From Shimia isoporae (lineage in GTDB: Bacteria > Pseudomonadota > Alphaproteobacteria > Rhodobacterales > Rhodobacteraceae), in contig NZ_SMGR01000001.1 in NCBI RefSeq assembly GCF_004346865.1, positions 1,798,001 to 1,862,000 of the forward strand: a stretch of 64,000 nucleotides of DNA, read 5' to 3'. The notes beneath the pieces are model-generated. The model ran no database searches. It saw nothing but the letters and a program-made list of their open reading frames with translations, and had not been told where the DNA came from. This document shows positions 42,449 to 51,574 of the stretch, in pieces. The translations under genes were made by a program, and so were the position numbers. Each line of letters opens with the position of its first letter. Position 1 is the first letter of the stretch.

Positions 42449-42470
42449 GGCTTAAACAACATTTTTTAAG

Positions 42471-42504
42471 CGCCCTCGATCCCAGATCGGGGGCGTTTTG
42501 TTTT
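42471..42504 (+). terminator. Terminator after fpr
   Basis: Stem CGCCCTCGATC / GATCGGGGGCG with a 3-base loop, then TTTTGTTTT. It closes the sulfur operon region. Confidence 0.88.
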
Positions 42505-42657
42505 GGGAAGACGGTGAAGCATGCTCAAGTTGGCGCCGAACCGACACTGCAAGTCTCAAAACAAGGTCTGCTCTGCGGGACGGAGCTGCCGATGAGAACA
42601 ATTCCTTTGTCCGCTCCGGAAGTTGATCTAGGTTTAGCAAGGAATAGGGAGGTAAAT

Positions 42658-43974
42658 ATGAAACTAATTTGTTTTGCTTTAGCCGCGTCCTTTGCCGTAA
42701 CCACTGCAATCGCGGAAGATGATCGACTACCACAAACTCTTTTTACAAATGTGAATGTCTACGACGGTGTGACACCAGAGTTGATGATGGGTGCCAACGT
42801 TCTTGTAGAGGGTAACCTGATAAAACAGGTGTCCACCGAAGCAATTGATGCTCCGTTGGCCACAGTCATAGACGGCGGTGGAAGGACGCTTACTCCAGGG
42901 CTTACTGATACTCACACACACCTTCATATTGTTGCGGCTGCCGTCGACATGGAACAAATGCCGGGTCAGGAGGCGGCCATCCGCGGTGCTGTTGCTGCGG
43001 AAGATATGCTTATGCGTGGTTTTACGACTGTCCGCGACCTTTGTGGCAACACTCATGGGATGCGGAGGGCCATCAACGCCGGTGTCATTCCCGGCCCGCG
43101 TATTGTTTCGGCTGGTGCCTGCATTGGTGGATGGTCAAGCCATGCTGATTTTATGACGGATACATCAGTCAAAGGGCAGACGAACATGGAGCGGATCGGG
43201 ATGGTTCGGATCGCGGACGGCCCCGATGAAGTGCGGCTGGCAATCCGAGAGGAAATGCGCAAGGGGGCCAGCTTCATCAAGATCATGATCGGTGGAGGAC
43301 TTTCCAGCCGGTACGACCCACTCGACGTCACGACTATGTCGAAAGAAGAAATTGAAGCCGCTGTCGATGAGACTGCACGATGGGGCACTTACGTCACTGC
43401 GCATGCATACACGGACGTCAGTCTGAACCTTGGAATGGACGCCGGGATGGTGACGTTTGAACATATGCACCTCGCGGGTCGCGAAACCTTCGAGCGCCTT
43501 GCTGAAATCGGTGCCGTTGTCAGTTCGCAAGTTGGTGTGGTTCCAACACTTTGCGACAACCCACTGTTCAACACCGCGGCAACAAAGGCCAAAGCCTGTA
43601 ACCTTCAAGAAGGTGGTATTGCGTCATTCGGATACATCAATGATCTAAACATTCGCAGCGGATATGGTGTAGACAGTTTCGGTTCACTTGAGGGGTATCG
43701 CTACAACAGCGACGCTATGCTCGTTCGGAAAGAGTATTTCAGCAATGACAAAATCCTTGAGCAAATGTTCGCGAACAACGCTGAGTTGATTGCAATGACA
43801 GGCGAGCGAAACCCCTACAAAGATGGGCCTCTCGCGGTCATTGAACCCGGTGCCTATGCGGACATCATCCTTGTTGAAGGCGACCCGACACAAGATGTTG
43901 CGGTGTTTTCTGAATGGGAGACGGGGATTGATCTGGTCATGAAAGACGGTGTGATCTACCGAAACGAGCTCTAG
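42658..43974 (+). CDS. Exported metal-dependent amidohydrolase
   Basis: 438 residues from an ATG 5 bases after GGGAGG. The signal peptide is MKLICFALAASFAVTTAIAE. The amidohydrolase barrel follows with HTHLH metal ligands in GLTDTHTHLHIV, the probable carboxylated lysine in GASFIKIMIGGGLS, histidines in YVTAHAYTD and FEHMHL, and an aspartate in GYGVDSFGS. The closing DQxxxxDGVIYRNEL-like strand is typical of imidazolonepropionase-like amidohydrolases. It probably hydrolyses a cyclic amide or dipeptide-like substrate in the periplasm. Codon use is noticeably AT-richer (for example CTAATT, TTTGCTTTA) than in neighbours, which suggests recent acquisition. Confidence 0.85.
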   Translation: MKLICFALAASFAVTTAIAEDDRLPQTLFTNVNVYDGVTPELMMGANVLVEGNLIKQVSTEAIDAPLATVIDGGGRTLTPGLTDTHTHLHIVAAAVDMEQMPGQEAAIRGAVAAEDMLMRGFTTVRDLCGNTHGMRRAINAGVIPGPRIVSAGACIGGWSSHADFMTDTSVKGQTNMERIGMVRIADGPDEVRLAIREEMRKGASFIKIMIGGGLSSRYDPLDVTTMSKEEIEAAVDETARWGTYVTAHAYTDVSLNLGMDAGMVTFEHMHLAGRETFERLAEIGAVVSSQVGVVPTLCDNPLFNTAATKAKACNLQEGGIASFGYINDLNIRSGYGVDSFGSLEGYRYNSDAMLVRKEYFSNDKILEQMFANNAELIAMTGERNPYKDGPLAVIEPGAYADIILVEGDPTQDVAVFSEWETGIDLVMKDGVIYRNEL

Positions 43975-44213
43975 TGCTTCGGCTGATTTGGGTTTGTGCG
44001 CGCGCGCCTGGCGCACTCACGGTATGCGCCGGGCTGGCCTCGGCTCAACCATTTGAGCATTCCGTTGCAAGCACAGCATAGAACACATTGGGCTCGTAGC
44101 CGCCATTCTCTCCGCAAGGCAGCCACCCTAATTTAGACGTTAGGCCCGACACGGTCGTCCGCAATCAAACCGAACTCAATTTATTGCGTATTCTCGCAGG
44201 ACACCTGCCCCAC
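43975..44213. other. Intergenic region, no gene recognised
   Basis: About 240 bases of mixed composition after the amidohydrolase. No open frame with a ribosome binding site, no repeat and no recognisable RNA. With its atypical composition it probably belongs to the same acquired segment as the amidohydrolase. Confidence 0.4.
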
Positions 44214-44247
44214 GAAAAAACGCCCCCAACCTCTCGGTCAGGGGCGC
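44214..44247 (-). terminator. Terminator of the Ala/Glu-rich protein gene
   Basis: On the minus strand CGCCCC...GGGGGCG hairpin (stem about 6 bp plus CC/GG closing a GAGA loop) followed by TTTTTT, 21 bases after the stop. Confidence 0.85.
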
Positions 44248-44267
44248 GCTCATTTGATGGATGTGAC

Positions 44268-44936
44268 TTACAGACCCAAAGCAGCTTTGATCTGGTCAAG
44301 AACCTTTGTCAGCACTTCAGGATTGTCTTTTGCGCTCTCCAACGTGGTTTTGAGCGTTGTTTTCTGAAGCGGGTCGAGTTCGGAGCCATCCACCATTGCC
44401 ATGACTTTGTCGAAGTCAAAGCCTTCGGGCGTCAACAGGGTCAGCATTTCAGACGCACTGTCTGCGGCGCCTTCCGCAGCTTCGGTGGCCACCTGCGACG
44501 CATTTTCTGCTGCCTCGGATGCCATCTCAGTGGCTGCGTCCGCGGCCTCGCCAGCCGCTTCGGTGGCTTCGGTCACCGTTTCCGTCGCCGCATCAGCTGC
44601 CTCGGTTGCCGCGTCTGCAACATCCTCGACGGCTTGATTTGCAGCCTCTGTGGCAGCTTCCGTCGCCGCATCTACAGCTTCGCTCGCGGCCTCGGTTGCC
44701 TCTTCAACGACGCTTTCCGCCGCAGCACCAACGGCTTCCATCGCCTCAGAGACAGCGTCTTTCGCCTCTTCTACCGCTTCCGCAGCTTCGTCCTTTGCAG
44801 CTTCTGTTGTGGACGCAGCCTCGCTCGTCGCATCGTCCCTCATGGCCGCGGCATCCTCGCCGCCCTGACCGGAAATAACAAAGTAGCCGACAGCCGCAGC
44901 CGCCACCAATACGATTACAACAATCAGATTCTTCAT
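44268..44936 (-). CDS. Membrane-anchored Ala/Glu/Thr-rich coiled-coil protein
   Basis: 222 residues. The N-terminal span (MKNLIVVIVLVAAAAVGYFVIS) is an uncleaved anchor or signal. Residues about 30-155 are a long tract of degenerate ATEAA/ASEAA/AAEAV units, almost free of aromatic residues, predicted as amphipathic or coiled-coil helix, comparable to apolipoprotein/LEA-like low complexity. The C-terminal 60 residues (LTLLTPEGFDFDKVMAMVDGSELDPLQKTTLKTTLESAKDNPEVLTKVLDQIKAAL) form a compact helical domain. AAGGGAG precedes the ATG. The function is unknown; tethering between membrane and an external partner is a guess. It is monocistronic with its own terminator. Confidence 0.78.
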   Translation of the reverse strand: MKNLIVVIVLVAAAAVGYFVISGQGGEDAAAMRDDATSEAASTTEAAKDEAAEAVEEAKDAVSEAMEAVGAAAESVVEEATEAASEAVDAATEAATEAANQAVEDVADAATEAADAATETVTEATEAAGEAADAATEMASEAAENASQVATEAAEGAADSASEMLTLLTPEGFDFDKVMAMVDGSELDPLQKTTLKTTLESAKDNPEVLTKVLDQIKAALGL

Positions 44937-45133
44937 AAGCAAAACTCCCTTGCTTCCTGTCCGGTTAAACCTTCCCGGCTTTCCTAGTCTTCACATGCGA
45001 CAGCTTTCTGACGAGTCTCTAGGGGGAAATTGGCGATAAATGGCTCAATCTCGCGCAAATCGGCGGTTGTAACGGCAGGAAACCGCGAATAAATTACCGC
45101 CCCATACACATCCGCTATCGAAGGAACAAAACC

Positions 45134-45679
45134 ATAGCCCGCAGACCCCACAACGCACCGCCCCAGCGCGATACCGGCCCTCGAGTAAACGAGCGTATCC
45201 GCGCCCCGGAAATCCGGTTGATCGGTGCAGAAGGCGAAAACGTCGGCGTCGTGTCACCCGCTCAAGCCATGAACATGGCCGCTGACGCCGGACTCGACCT
45301 CGTAGAGATTTCTCCGAACGCGACACCGCCCGTTTGTAAGATCATGGACTTCGGCAAGTTCAAATACGAACAGCAGAAGCGTGAGTCCGAAGCCCGCAAG
45401 AAGCAGAAGACGATCGAGGTCAAAGAGGTTAAGTTCCGCCCAAACACGGACAAGCACGACTACGACGTGAAAATGCGCAACGTGTTCAAATTCTTGGAGA
45501 ATGGCGACAAGGTGAAAGTCACCCTGCGCTTCCGGGGCCGCGAAATGGCCCACCAGAACCTGGGTCGCGAGCTGCTGGAACGCGTGGCGGAAGACATCAA
45601 GGAATTGGGCAAGGTGGAAAACATGCCCAAGATGGAAGGCCGCCAGATGATTATGATGATCGGCCCGCTTCCGAAATAA
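45134..45679 (+). CDS. infC: Translation initiation factor IF-3 (ATA start)
   Basis: Binds the 30S subunit and checks the start codon. The 181-residue product reads [40 protein letters not shown]..., [57 protein letters not shown] and [13 protein letters not shown]. The frame extends well upstream of the first TTG; family N-terminal sequence begins at an ATA codon at 45134-45136 placed 7 bases after AAGGAA (45121-45126). Non-AUG starts are characteristic of infC, which IF-3 uses to repress itself. A strong terminator follows. Confidence 0.93.
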   Translation: MARRPHNAPPQRDTGPRVNERIRAPEIRLIGAEGENVGVVSPAQAMNMAADAGLDLVEISPNATPPVCKIMDFGKFKYEQQKRESEARKKQKTIEVKEVKFRPNTDKHDYDVKMRNVFKFLENGDKVKVTLRFRGREMAHQNLGRELLERVAEDIKELGKVENMPKMEGRQMIMMIGPLPK

Positions 45680-45690
45680 ACATTCCCAAG

Positions 45691-45720
45691 CCCCCGCCCA
45701 TTTCGGCGGGGGTTTTTCTT
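45691..45720 (+). terminator. Terminator after infC
   Basis: Perfect 8-bp stem CCCCCGCC/GGCGGGGG with a 6-base loop, followed by TTTTTCTTT. Confidence 0.9.
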
Positions 45721-45744
45721 TGTCTGAATTGATTTGAGGCCCCC

Positions 45745-46347
45745 ATGTGGGAAGAGCGTTATTCCGGGTCCGATGATTACGTCTTCGGCACCGATCCCGC
45801 CCGGTTTCTTCTGGACCACGACCAATACCTGACCTCCGGCCACACAGCCCTTGCCGTCGCTGACGGCGAAGGCCGCAATTCAGTGCACATGGCAAAAAAG
45901 GGCCTAAGCGTCACGGCACTCGAATTTGCCCCCACCGCCATCGCCCGCGCCCATGCCTTGGCCGAAGCCAATGGCGTAACCCTCGACATCCGGCAAACAG
46001 ATGTGCTGCGCGACGACTGGCCGAACGAAACCTACGATATTGTCGCTGGCATCTTCATCCAGTTCGTCGGCCCTGACGGACGACGCATCCAGTTCCAGCG
46101 CATGAAAGAGACCACAAAACCAGGTGGGCTTGTCATGCTGCACGGCTACACGCCAGAACAGCTCGACCACGGCACCGGCGGACCGCCTTTCCGCGAAAAC
46201 ATGTACACCGACGTCATCCTGCGCGCCGCCTTCGTCGGCTGGGAGATCCTTGAGTGCCGCGCCTACGAGCGCGAAGTCCAGGAAGGCCGCGGCCACTCCG
46301 GCATGTCCGCCCTGATCGATTTTGTGGCGAGGAAGCCGAAAACTTGA
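45745..46347 (+). CDS. Class I SAM-dependent methyltransferase (TehB-like)
   Basis: 200 residues. The start MWEERYSGSDDYVFGTDPARFL and the motif I variant ALAVADGEGRNSVHMAKKGLSVTALEFAPTAIARA place it with TehB/thiopurine-type small methyltransferases; the usual DxGxGxG is here ADGEGRN. A strand 4 region (YDIVAGIFIQF) and MLHGYTPEQ follow. The substrate is unknown, and a role in tellurite or thiol detoxification is only one option. It stands alone behind the infC terminator. Confidence 0.82.
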   Translation: MWEERYSGSDDYVFGTDPARFLLDHDQYLTSGHTALAVADGEGRNSVHMAKKGLSVTALEFAPTAIARAHALAEANGVTLDIRQTDVLRDDWPNETYDIVAGIFIQFVGPDGRRIQFQRMKETTKPGGLVMLHGYTPEQLDHGTGGPPFRENMYTDVILRAAFVGWEILECRAYEREVQEGRGHSGMSALIDFVARKPKT

Positions 46348-46463
46348 TGAGGTGCCTCCTGTCTTGGCCGGTTTGGTGGAACTGCTAAAGACCTGCTCTT
46401 TCCGCCCCGATCGTGAAAGCAAGTCCCCCAACGACAGTGAGCGAGCAACCTATAGGTCCAACC

Positions 46464-46859
46464 CTAAGAAATCCCCCTCTCACCTTTGACCCACTTCACC
46501 GCCTCAAACCCGTCAAACGCCAGCGACACGACGTTCACAACCAACAAAACCACAAGCAAAGTCGCATAACTTCCCTGCACCTCGTCAAACATCGCAGGCC
46601 GCAGGATCAGCAACACAACCAAAGGCGTCCAGAACACCAGATGCGGAAAGGCCAGAGCCGCAGAAAACCCACGGTCCCGCAGCAAGATCGGCAGATTGAA
46701 CGCCATGCCTGCCATGCTCAGCGCCGCCACCCAGAGCGCAGACGGATGCGCATCAAGAAAGAACACCGGCGCTATGTTCACCGGGGCGAGCACCAGAACC
46801 ATCCAAAGCCGCACCCACAGCGGGAGCCGCTGAAAACTGCGCCAAATCTCTCCAACCAT
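46464..46859 (-). CDS. Small integral membrane protein of unknown function
   Basis: 131 residues from MVGEIWRSFQRLPLW, chosen because GGAGAGG precedes it; an ATG 7 codons earlier is possible. Four hydrophobic segments are visible (LWMVLVLAPVNIAPVFFL, ALWVAALSMAGMAFNLPI, LAFPHLVFWTPLVVLLIL, TLLVVLLVVNVVSLAF). There are no catalytic motifs or family signatures that I recognise. It is divergent from the next gene. Confidence 0.75.
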   Translation of the reverse strand: MVGEIWRSFQRLPLWVRLWMVLVLAPVNIAPVFFLDAHPSALWVAALSMAGMAFNLPILLRDRGFSAALAFPHLVFWTPLVVLLILRPAMFDEVQGSYATLLVVLLVVNVVSLAFDGFEAVKWVKGERGIS

Positions 46860-46997
46860 CGGCCTCTCCACCTTCCGCATTAACAGCACACAATAGACTA
46901 ACTGCCGCGCATCCCCTAGCCTGCCCCCACGACCACCAAAGTCACAACCGATCAAAATCGTCGGACAAACAGACAATTACGGAGGCACGTCACATCA

Positions 46998-47534
46998 ATG
47001 AGCAAAACTAATCTAATTCCGTCACTTCTCAGAGGCGCCGCAGTCGGCGCCATGGTCTTTGCAGCGTCAGCAGGCTTCACTGCAGACCAAAACGTTCTTC
47101 CAACCAAGGGCGACAACATCGAGACTTTCTGGAAATCCAAATTTTGGACGATCTTCAAAAACAACTCACGCCAGTCCTGCTTCATTGAATGGCGCAGCGA
47201 AAACAGCGTCGTCCAAGCCGGTCTCACGCAAACACAGGGCTCCGCTTACCTCGGCGCATTTGTGAAAGGCTATGAACCTGCCGAAGGCGAACACGACATT
47301 GCCATCTCGTTGAACGGCAACATGTATGTTGGCAGTTCCACTACTGTGTCGCGCACTCTGTCCGGCGACTTGAAGGGCGGATACATCGTCTTTGATAATC
47401 CCCGCTTCGTTTCGGACTTGGTCGAAGCGCGCGAGTTCATTGCCTTTGACGACACAGCCAGCACGGTAACGGTGAAGCTCAAGACGCCGCAGAACGCCAT
47501 CAACCGAGCACAGGACTGCATGGAAACCTTCTAA
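46998..47534 (+). CDS. Secreted protein of unknown function, possibly IalB-like
   Basis: 178 residues with a signal peptide (about residues 1-30, ending SAGFTA). The mature part has a cysteine in NSRQSCFIEWRSE and another near the end in NRAQDCMETF, with beta-rich segments (HDIAISLNGNMYVGSSTTVSR, GGYIVFDN) between. This layout is reminiscent of invasion-associated locus B-type proteins, but the similarity is weak and not demonstrable by eye. A terminator follows at 47561. Confidence 0.7.
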   Translation: MSKTNLIPSLLRGAAVGAMVFAASAGFTADQNVLPTKGDNIETFWKSKFWTIFKNNSRQSCFIEWRSENSVVQAGLTQTQGSAYLGAFVKGYEPAEGEHDIAISLNGNMYVGSSTTVSRTLSGDLKGGYIVFDNPRFVSDLVEAREFIAFDDTASTVTVKLKTPQNAINRAQDCMETF

Positions 47535-47560
47535 ACCGGTCTCCTTCTAGTGCAAAAAAT

Positions 47561-47589
47561 AGGGCGACGCCTTGGCGCCGCCCTTTTTT
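47561..47589 (+). terminator. Terminator after the secreted protein gene
   Basis: AGGGCG-A-CGCC pairs with GGCG-C-CGCCCT around a TT loop, followed by TTTTTTG on the plus strand, 32 bases before the coxM stop on the other strand. Confidence 0.8.
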
Positions 47590-47620
47590 GTGACTGCCTG
47601 TCTCAAGGCAATCTATAGAC

Positions 47621-48409
47621 TTACCCCGCAGCCGCGACGGCGCGTTTGGTCAGTACTGCCACCAGATGCGCGCGGTAGGCCGCTGTGCCGTGCAGATCGG
47701 CAATCATGCCGTCCGCGCTTGGCGCCGCAGGCACCGCATCCGGCGAGAAGTTCGCCGACAGCGCCTCTTCCGCCGCCGTCCAGCGATGCACGCCTTCCTC
47801 AGACGCACCTGTCACCGCCACGCGCACACCGTCCGCGTATTTGGCAACATAAACACCAACCAGCGCAAAGCGCGACGCAGGCTGTTCGAACTTCTGGTAA
47901 TTCGCCGCCTCCGGCACCGGGAAACGCACCTCGGTGATGATCTCACCTTCGTCGAGGGCGGTGGTGAACATACCTTGAAAGTAGTCGTCTGCCGCAATTT
48001 CGCGCGCATTGGTGACGATGGTCGCCCCGGAACCCAGTGCGCCAGCAGGGTAACACGCTGCCGGATCATTGTTGGCCAACGAACCGCCGACGGTGCCTCG
48101 TGCACGGACCGCAGGGTCGCCGATACCTCCTGCAAGAGCGGCCAAGGCAGGATAGCTAGCAGCGGCCTCAGACGCGACGGTTGCGTGGGAGGTCGCCCCC
48201 CCGATACAAACCGCGCCGTCGTCACCGATGCAGACGCCCTGCATTTCGGCAATACCTTTCAGGCTTACCACCTTGGACGGGCTCGCAAGGCGCTGTTTCA
48301 TGGTCGGGAGAAGCGTTTGCCCCCCGCCCAGCGCAGTTGCGTCTTCATCTCCCAATGCGGCAACCGCATCGGCGATGGTCGAGGGTTTCTCAAACTCGAA
48401 GTTGTACAT
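47621..48409 (-). CDS. coxM: Carbon-monoxide-dehydrogenase-type FAD subunit (CoxM)
   Basis: 262 residues, the medium subunit of an SLM molybdenum hydroxylase. FAD-contacting motifs are GGGQTLLPTMKQRL near the start and TVGGSLANNDPAA in the middle. It passes electrons from the Fe-S clusters of CoxS to FAD and on to an acceptor. A GGAGG ribosome binding site is present and the start lies 13 bases after the coxL stop. It is the last gene of the cluster. Confidence 0.92.
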   Translation of the reverse strand: MYNFEFEKPSTIADAVAALGDEDATALGGGQTLLPTMKQRLASPSKVVSLKGIAEMQGVCIGDDGAVCIGGATSHATVASEAAASYPALAALAGGIGDPAVRARGTVGGSLANNDPAACYPAGALGSGATIVTNAREIAADDYFQGMFTTALDEGEIITEVRFPVPEAANYQKFEQPASRFALVGVYVAKYADGVRVAVTGASEEGVHRWTAAEEALSANFSPDAVPAAPSADGMIADLHGTAAYRAHLVAVLTKRAVAAAG

Positions 48410-48422
48410 AGCTGTTCCTCCC

Positions 48423-50801
48423 TCAGCCGTTCATGGCCTGCCAGACGCGCGATGGCGAAACCGGCATGTCGATATGAGTAATGTCGTGACCGCCCGAACG
48501 CAGCGCGTTCACGACAGCATTCACAACAGCGGGCGGAGATCCGATTGCACCGGCCTCACCGCAACCTTTAACGCCCAACGGGTTATGCGTACATGGCGTC
48601 TGGCTGGAATGGTCCACGCCGTAGAATGGCACATCAGAGGCTCGTGGCATGGCGTAATCCATATAGGACGCGCTCAAGAGCTGACCGTTCTCGTCATAGG
48701 CCGCGTTTTCAAGCAACGCCTGACCAATGCCTTGACCGATACCGCCATGCACCTGACCGTCAACAATCATCGGGTTGATGATATTGCCAAAGTCATCTGC
48801 GGCATTGAAACGCTCAATAGTGACTTTGCCAGTCTCCGGATCCACTTCCACCTCGCAGGCATAGGCGCCCGACGGATAGGTGAAGTTGGCAGGATCATAG
48901 AACGCGGTTTCTTCCAGTCCGGGCTCGATATCCTCCAACGGATAGTTGTGAGGCACATAGGCCGCAAGCGTCACATCTCCCCAGGCTACAGACTTGTCTG
49001 TGCCAGCCACAGAGAACGCGCCATCCTTCAGCTCAATATCGGCCTCAGCCGCTTCAAGCAGGTGAGCCGCGATTTTCTTGGCCTTGGCGATGATCTTCTC
49101 GGTTGCACGAACCATAGCAGAGCCACCAACCGCGATAGAACGTGAGCCGTAAGTACCCATGCCCATCGGTGTCTTGTCGGTATCGCCGTGTTCGATTTCG
49201 ACCATGCTTTCGTCGATGCCGATCATCTCTGCAATCACCTGCGGGAAGGACGTCTCGTGCCCCTGCCCGTGGCTGTGCGAACCCGTCATGACCACGACAC
49301 CGCCTGTGGCATTCACCCGCACAGTAGCACTTTCATAAAGACCGGCACGTGCGCCGAGCTGTCCAACAAGATTGGACGGCGCGATGCCGCAAGCCTCGAT
49401 ATAGCAGTTTACGCCAAGCCCGCGCAGCTTACCTTTTGCTTCGCTCTCTTTGCGACGCGCTTCAAAGCCACTCAGGTCTGCCATCTTCTCCAGCACGTCC
49501 ATAGTGCCGTGGTAGTCACCCGTGTCATAGGCAACGGCCACCGGAGTTTCGTAGGGGAACTCAGTGATGAAGTTCTGTCGACGCAACGCAATCGGGTCAA
49601 CGCCGAGTTCCAGCGCAGCTTTGTCAATCACACGCTCCAGCTGATAAGTCGCTTCCGGACGCCCAGCGCCTCGGTATGCGTCAACCGGCACAGTGTTGGT
49701 GAAGACCGCCTTCACGTTCACATAGATAACCGGCGTCTTATAGTTACCGGCCATCAGAGTGCCATGTAACCAAGTCGGCACCGACGGCGCAAAGGTCGAC
49801 AGATAAGCACCCATGTTCGCGTGCGTGTCCGTACGGATCGCGGTGAAGTTGTTGTCCGCGTCCAGCGCCAGTTCGATCTTGGTCACATGGTCGCGACCAT
49901 GCGCATCCGAGATAAACGCCTCGGAACGTGTCGACGTCCATTTGACAGGACGGTTGATTGCCTTGGCTGCGAAGGTACAGAAGGCCTCTTCAGCGTAGTG
50001 GAAGATCTTGGCACCAAAACCGCCACCGACATCCGGCGCGACAACCCGCAGCTTGTGCTCCGGAATGCCCAAAACAAACGCGCCCATCAAAAGGCGGATC
50101 ACATGCGGGTTCTGGCTTGTCGTATAAAGGGTGCTATCGCCCGTGGCGCGGTTGAAATCACCAATGGCGACGCGCGGCTCCATCGGGTTCGCAACCAAAC
50201 GGTTGTTGCGCAGCTCGAGCGTGGTCACATGCGCCGCCGCTTCAAACGCGGCATCTACCGCCGGTTTGTTCTCTTCAACGAACCCCCAGTCGTAGCAAAG
50301 GTTGCTGGTCAGATCGTCGTGCACCTTAGGCGCATCCGCAGCCAGAGCTGCCTTCATGTCGACGACGGCCGGCAGTTCTTCAAGGTCCACTTCAATGGCT
50401 TCTGCGGCATCCCGCGCCTGCTCCAGAGTTTCCGCGACGACGGCGGCAATCTGATCACCCACATAACGGACCTTACCCTGAGCCAGCACAGGGTGCGCCG
50501 GTTCCTGCATAGGTTCGCCGTGTTTGTCCGTCACCTGCCAGCCGCATGGAATGCCACCTACGCCTTCAAAATCGGCACCAGTGAAAATCCGGATCACACC
50601 CGGCATGGCATTTGCTGCATCAAGGTTGATCCCCTTGATGTTGGCATGCGCCACATCCGAGCGCAGGAAATGCACATAGGCCTGTCCATTGACCTGAATG
50701 TCGTCTGTGTAATTACCGGTCCCACTCAGGAACCGGACGTCTTCGCGCCGCTTGGGGCTGGCGCCGATGCCGCTGCTCTTTTCTTCGAGATCCTTTGGCA
50801 T
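48423..50801 (-). CDS. coxL: Form II CO dehydrogenase-type molybdenum hydroxylase large subunit (CoxL)
   Basis: 792 residues, holding the Mo-molybdopterin cytosine dinucleotide cofactor. The active-site loop reads AYRGAGR (375-381), which defines form II (BMS) enzymes; form I CO dehydrogenases carry AYxCSFR with the Cu-binding cysteine. The region [11 protein letters not shown] and the C-terminal [21 protein letters not shown] with the catalytic glutamate are present. CO oxidation by form II enzymes is disputed, so the real substrate may be another small aldehyde, purine or N-heterocycle. It lies between coxS and coxM. Confidence 0.93.
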   Translation of the reverse strand: MPKDLEEKSSGIGASPKRREDVRFLSGTGNYTDDIQVNGQAYVHFLRSDVAHANIKGINLDAANAMPGVIRIFTGADFEGVGGIPCGWQVTDKHGEPMQEPAHPVLAQGKVRYVGDQIAAVVAETLEQARDAAEAIEVDLEELPAVVDMKAALAADAPKVHDDLTSNLCYDWGFVEENKPAVDAAFEAAAHVTTLELRNNRLVANPMEPRVAIGDFNRATGDSTLYTTSQNPHVIRLLMGAFVLGIPEHKLRVVAPDVGGGFGAKIFHYAEEAFCTFAAKAINRPVKWTSTRSEAFISDAHGRDHVTKIELALDADNNFTAIRTDTHANMGAYLSTFAPSVPTWLHGTLMAGNYKTPVIYVNVKAVFTNTVPVDAYRGAGRPEATYQLERVIDKAALELGVDPIALRRQNFITEFPYETPVAVAYDTGDYHGTMDVLEKMADLSGFEARRKESEAKGKLRGLGVNCYIEACGIAPSNLVGQLGARAGLYESATVRVNATGGVVVMTGSHSHGQGHETSFPQVIAEMIGIDESMVEIEHGDTDKTPMGMGTYGSRSIAVGGSAMVRATEKIIAKAKKIAAHLLEAAEADIELKDGAFSVAGTDKSVAWGDVTLAAYVPHNYPLEDIEPGLEETAFYDPANFTYPSGAYACEVEVDPETGKVTIERFNAADDFGNIINPMIVDGQVHGGIGQGIGQALLENAAYDENGQLLSASYMDYAMPRASDVPFYGVDHSSQTPCTHNPLGVKGCGEAGAIGSPPAVVNAVVNALRSGGHDITHIDMPVSPSRVWQAMNG

Positions 50802-50922
50802 GTCTTTCCTCCCATTAGGTCGGACTCCACAGGCCGGGATGTCATCCGCATGGCCGGGTCGTCCGAAAATTGCTCTCCCGCGCGGCTCCTCTTCCGCACA
50901 GGCTTGCTGTCAGTCTCGGGCG

Positions 50923-51408
50923 TTACTCCGCCGCGATGCTGCTCACGTCCTGACCGCTGGCTGCCATGATCGCCTTAACGATATTGTGGTAGCCCGTGCA
51001 GCGACAGATATTGCCCTCGAGGTGATGGCGTACTTCCGCTTCGGTCGGCTTTGGGTTGGTTTTGAGCAGGTCCGCAGCGGACATGATCATACCTGGGGTA
51101 CAAAACCCGCACTGAAGCCCGTGATGGTCCTGAAAGGCCTGCTGCAACGCGTTCAGCGTGCCGTCCGGCGCAGCCTGACCCTCAATGGTGTCAACCGACG
51201 CGCCATCCGCTTCCATGGCCAGCATGGTGCAGGACTTAACAGCGACACCATCCACATGCACAACACAGGCGCCGCACTGACTGGTATCACAGCCGACGTG
51301 CGTGCCTGTCATCCCCAGAGTTTCCCGTAGAAATTGGCTCAGCAAGGTGCGTCCTTCGGCGTCTCCGGACATTTCCTTGCCATTCACGGTCATTGTGACC
51401 TGTGACAT
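50923..51408 (-). CDS. coxS: CO-dehydrogenase-type iron-sulfur subunit (CoxS)
   Basis: 161 residues with two [2Fe-2S] clusters. The plant-ferredoxin-type site is [27 protein letters not shown], and the second site has [10 protein letters not shown] and [11 protein letters not shown]. It relays electrons from the molybdenum centre to CoxM. GGGAGG precedes the ATG. A 121-base gap before coxL contains no gene. The order S-L-M on the minus strand is the usual order for this form. Confidence 0.95.
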   Translation of the reverse strand: MSQVTMTVNGKEMSGDAEGRTLLSQFLRETLGMTGTHVGCDTSQCGACVVHVDGVAVKSCTMLAMEADGASVDTIEGQAAPDGTLNALQQAFQDHHGLQCGFCTPGMIMSAADLLKTNPKPTEAEVRHHLEGNICRCTGYHNIVKAIMAASGQDVSSIAAE

Positions 51409-51574
51409 TGGCTCCTCCCGATTTAGCTATTGTCATTGGGCAAGAGTAAAGCAGTCGCTCCGCCACAGGGGAAGCAGGATTTTGTGACATTTCCATATCG
51501 GGGTGTAGACATTGGTCGTAGCTGCGCACGCAGAGAAGTTGTCGAAGTTGCAGACGGCGCCGAGCGCGCGCCGC

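Noticed and set aside
44401-44868. Open frames opposite the Ala/Glu-rich protein
   Set aside because: Translations are Ala/Ser- or Arg/Pro/Gln-rich mirror images of the low-complexity repeat with no start signals.
49821-50969. 382-codon open frame on the plus strand opposite coxL and the coxS-coxL gap
   Set aside because: Overlaps a well-conserved molybdenum hydroxylase gene on the other strand; translation has no motif.
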